A stretch of 6,122 bases of DNA from Paludibacteraceae bacterium (GTDB lineage Bacteria; Bacteroidota; Bacteroidia; Bacteroidales; Paludibacteraceae), in contig CANFFA010000161.1 in the NCBI GenBank assembly GCA_947445425.1, forward strand, positions 1 through 6,122, read 5' to 3'. Positions 5,882 to 6,122 of this stretch are shown here, one piece after another. The translations under genes and the position numbers were made by a program. Each line of letters opens with the position of its first letter. Position 1 is the first letter of the stretch. The notes beneath the pieces are model-generated. The model was not told the origin of the DNA, made no database searches, and saw nothing but the letters and a program-made list of their open reading frames with translations.

Positions 5882-6122
5882 ATGGAAAAAGTAGCACTTA
5901 CAGCCCCTAGCAATTGGGGCGAGATGACTGAAAAGCAAATGCTGTATGTGGCAAAACTGCAAGTGGCAGGAATGGAAGAGGACAGAATATGGCTCAACTG
6001 TTTTCTGAGATTTACGGGGTTAAAGCCAGTTGGGAATAGTAAAAGTGAGCATTACTTTTGCAAAAAGGGAGTAAAAGGCATTATCACGCTACAAATTGGT
6101 GAAGTGATGAGCTTTAAAAATA
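5882..6122 (+). CDS. Start of another phage-operon gene, truncated by the window end
   Basis: ATG at 5882, 4 bp after the previous stop, with AAGAG just upstream. The frame is open to the last base, giving 80 residues with no stop. It begins MEKVALTAPSNWGEMTEKQM, then a helix LYVAKLQVAGMEEDRIWLNCF and FLRFTGLK, ending in a lysine-rich beta region. The opening pattern (proline, W, E, T, K-Q) is one I associate with small proteins of Bacteroidales prophages that follow DUF6712 genes. Function is unknown; continuation of the same operon is clear from spacing. Confidence 0.7.
   Translation, partial: MEKVALTAPSNWGEMTEKQMLYVAKLQVAGMEEDRIWLNCFLRFTGLKPVGNSKSEHYFCKKGVKGIITLQIGEVMSFKN

Noticed and set aside
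1..6122. CRISPR array, tRNA, rRNA, insertion sequence or attachment site
   Set aside because: No regularly spaced repeats, no cloverleaf, no transposase or integrase frame, and no long duplicated ends are visible.

Overview
The window looks like a Bacteroidetes genome, probably order Bacteroidales. It is AT-rich, start codons lack Shine-Dalgarno sequences, and two intergenic regions carry TTnCTTTG elements that resemble the -7 box (TAnnTTTG) of Bacteroidetes sigma-ABfr promoters. The protein families also fit: a WYL regulator, a stand-alone HIRAN protein, a small lipoprotein, and virion genes of a type seen in Bacteroidales prophages. Species cannot be told. All supported genes are on the + strand.

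Left half (1-2180), regulatory and accessory block. It opens with the 3' end of a possible ASCH/PUA-like gene (3-266). A full WYL-domain transcription regulator follows (362-1273), then a 110-residue HIRAN-domain protein (1331-1663), a long imperfect palindrome that can act as terminator (1688-1773), and a threonine-rich lipoprotein of 106 residues (1859-2179). The HIRAN and lipoprotein genes share no protein similarity but have nearly the same upstream region. Each has an exact 19-bp block holding two TGTCA units one helical turn apart, then a TTnCTTTG box at the same distance, then an inverted repeat joining that box to the bases just before the ATG. The inverted repeat differs in sequence between the two genes but keeps its pairing. 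This suggests a small regulon, and the adjacent WYL protein is the obvious candidate regulator.

Middle (2180-2349). A 170-bp gap ends in a strong hairpin plus seven Ts. It reads as an intrinsic terminator, but the T run touches the ATG of the next gene.

Right half (2350-6122), phage structural block. Five tightly packed genes look like one operon: a 367-residue protein of unknown role, a 75-residue protein overlapping it by ATGA, a 451-residue portal-like protein, a 284-residue DUF6712-like protein whose start overlaps the portal gene, and the start of another small gene running off the window. A prophage head/connector module is the most likely reading. No terminase, capsid, protease or integrase gene is visible here, so an intact phage cannot be claimed.

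Taken together, the window seems to show accessory genes under local WYL-type control placed at the edge of, or just outside, a phage structural operon. The least explained feature is the paired promoter/inverted-repeat architecture of the HIRAN and lipoprotein genes.
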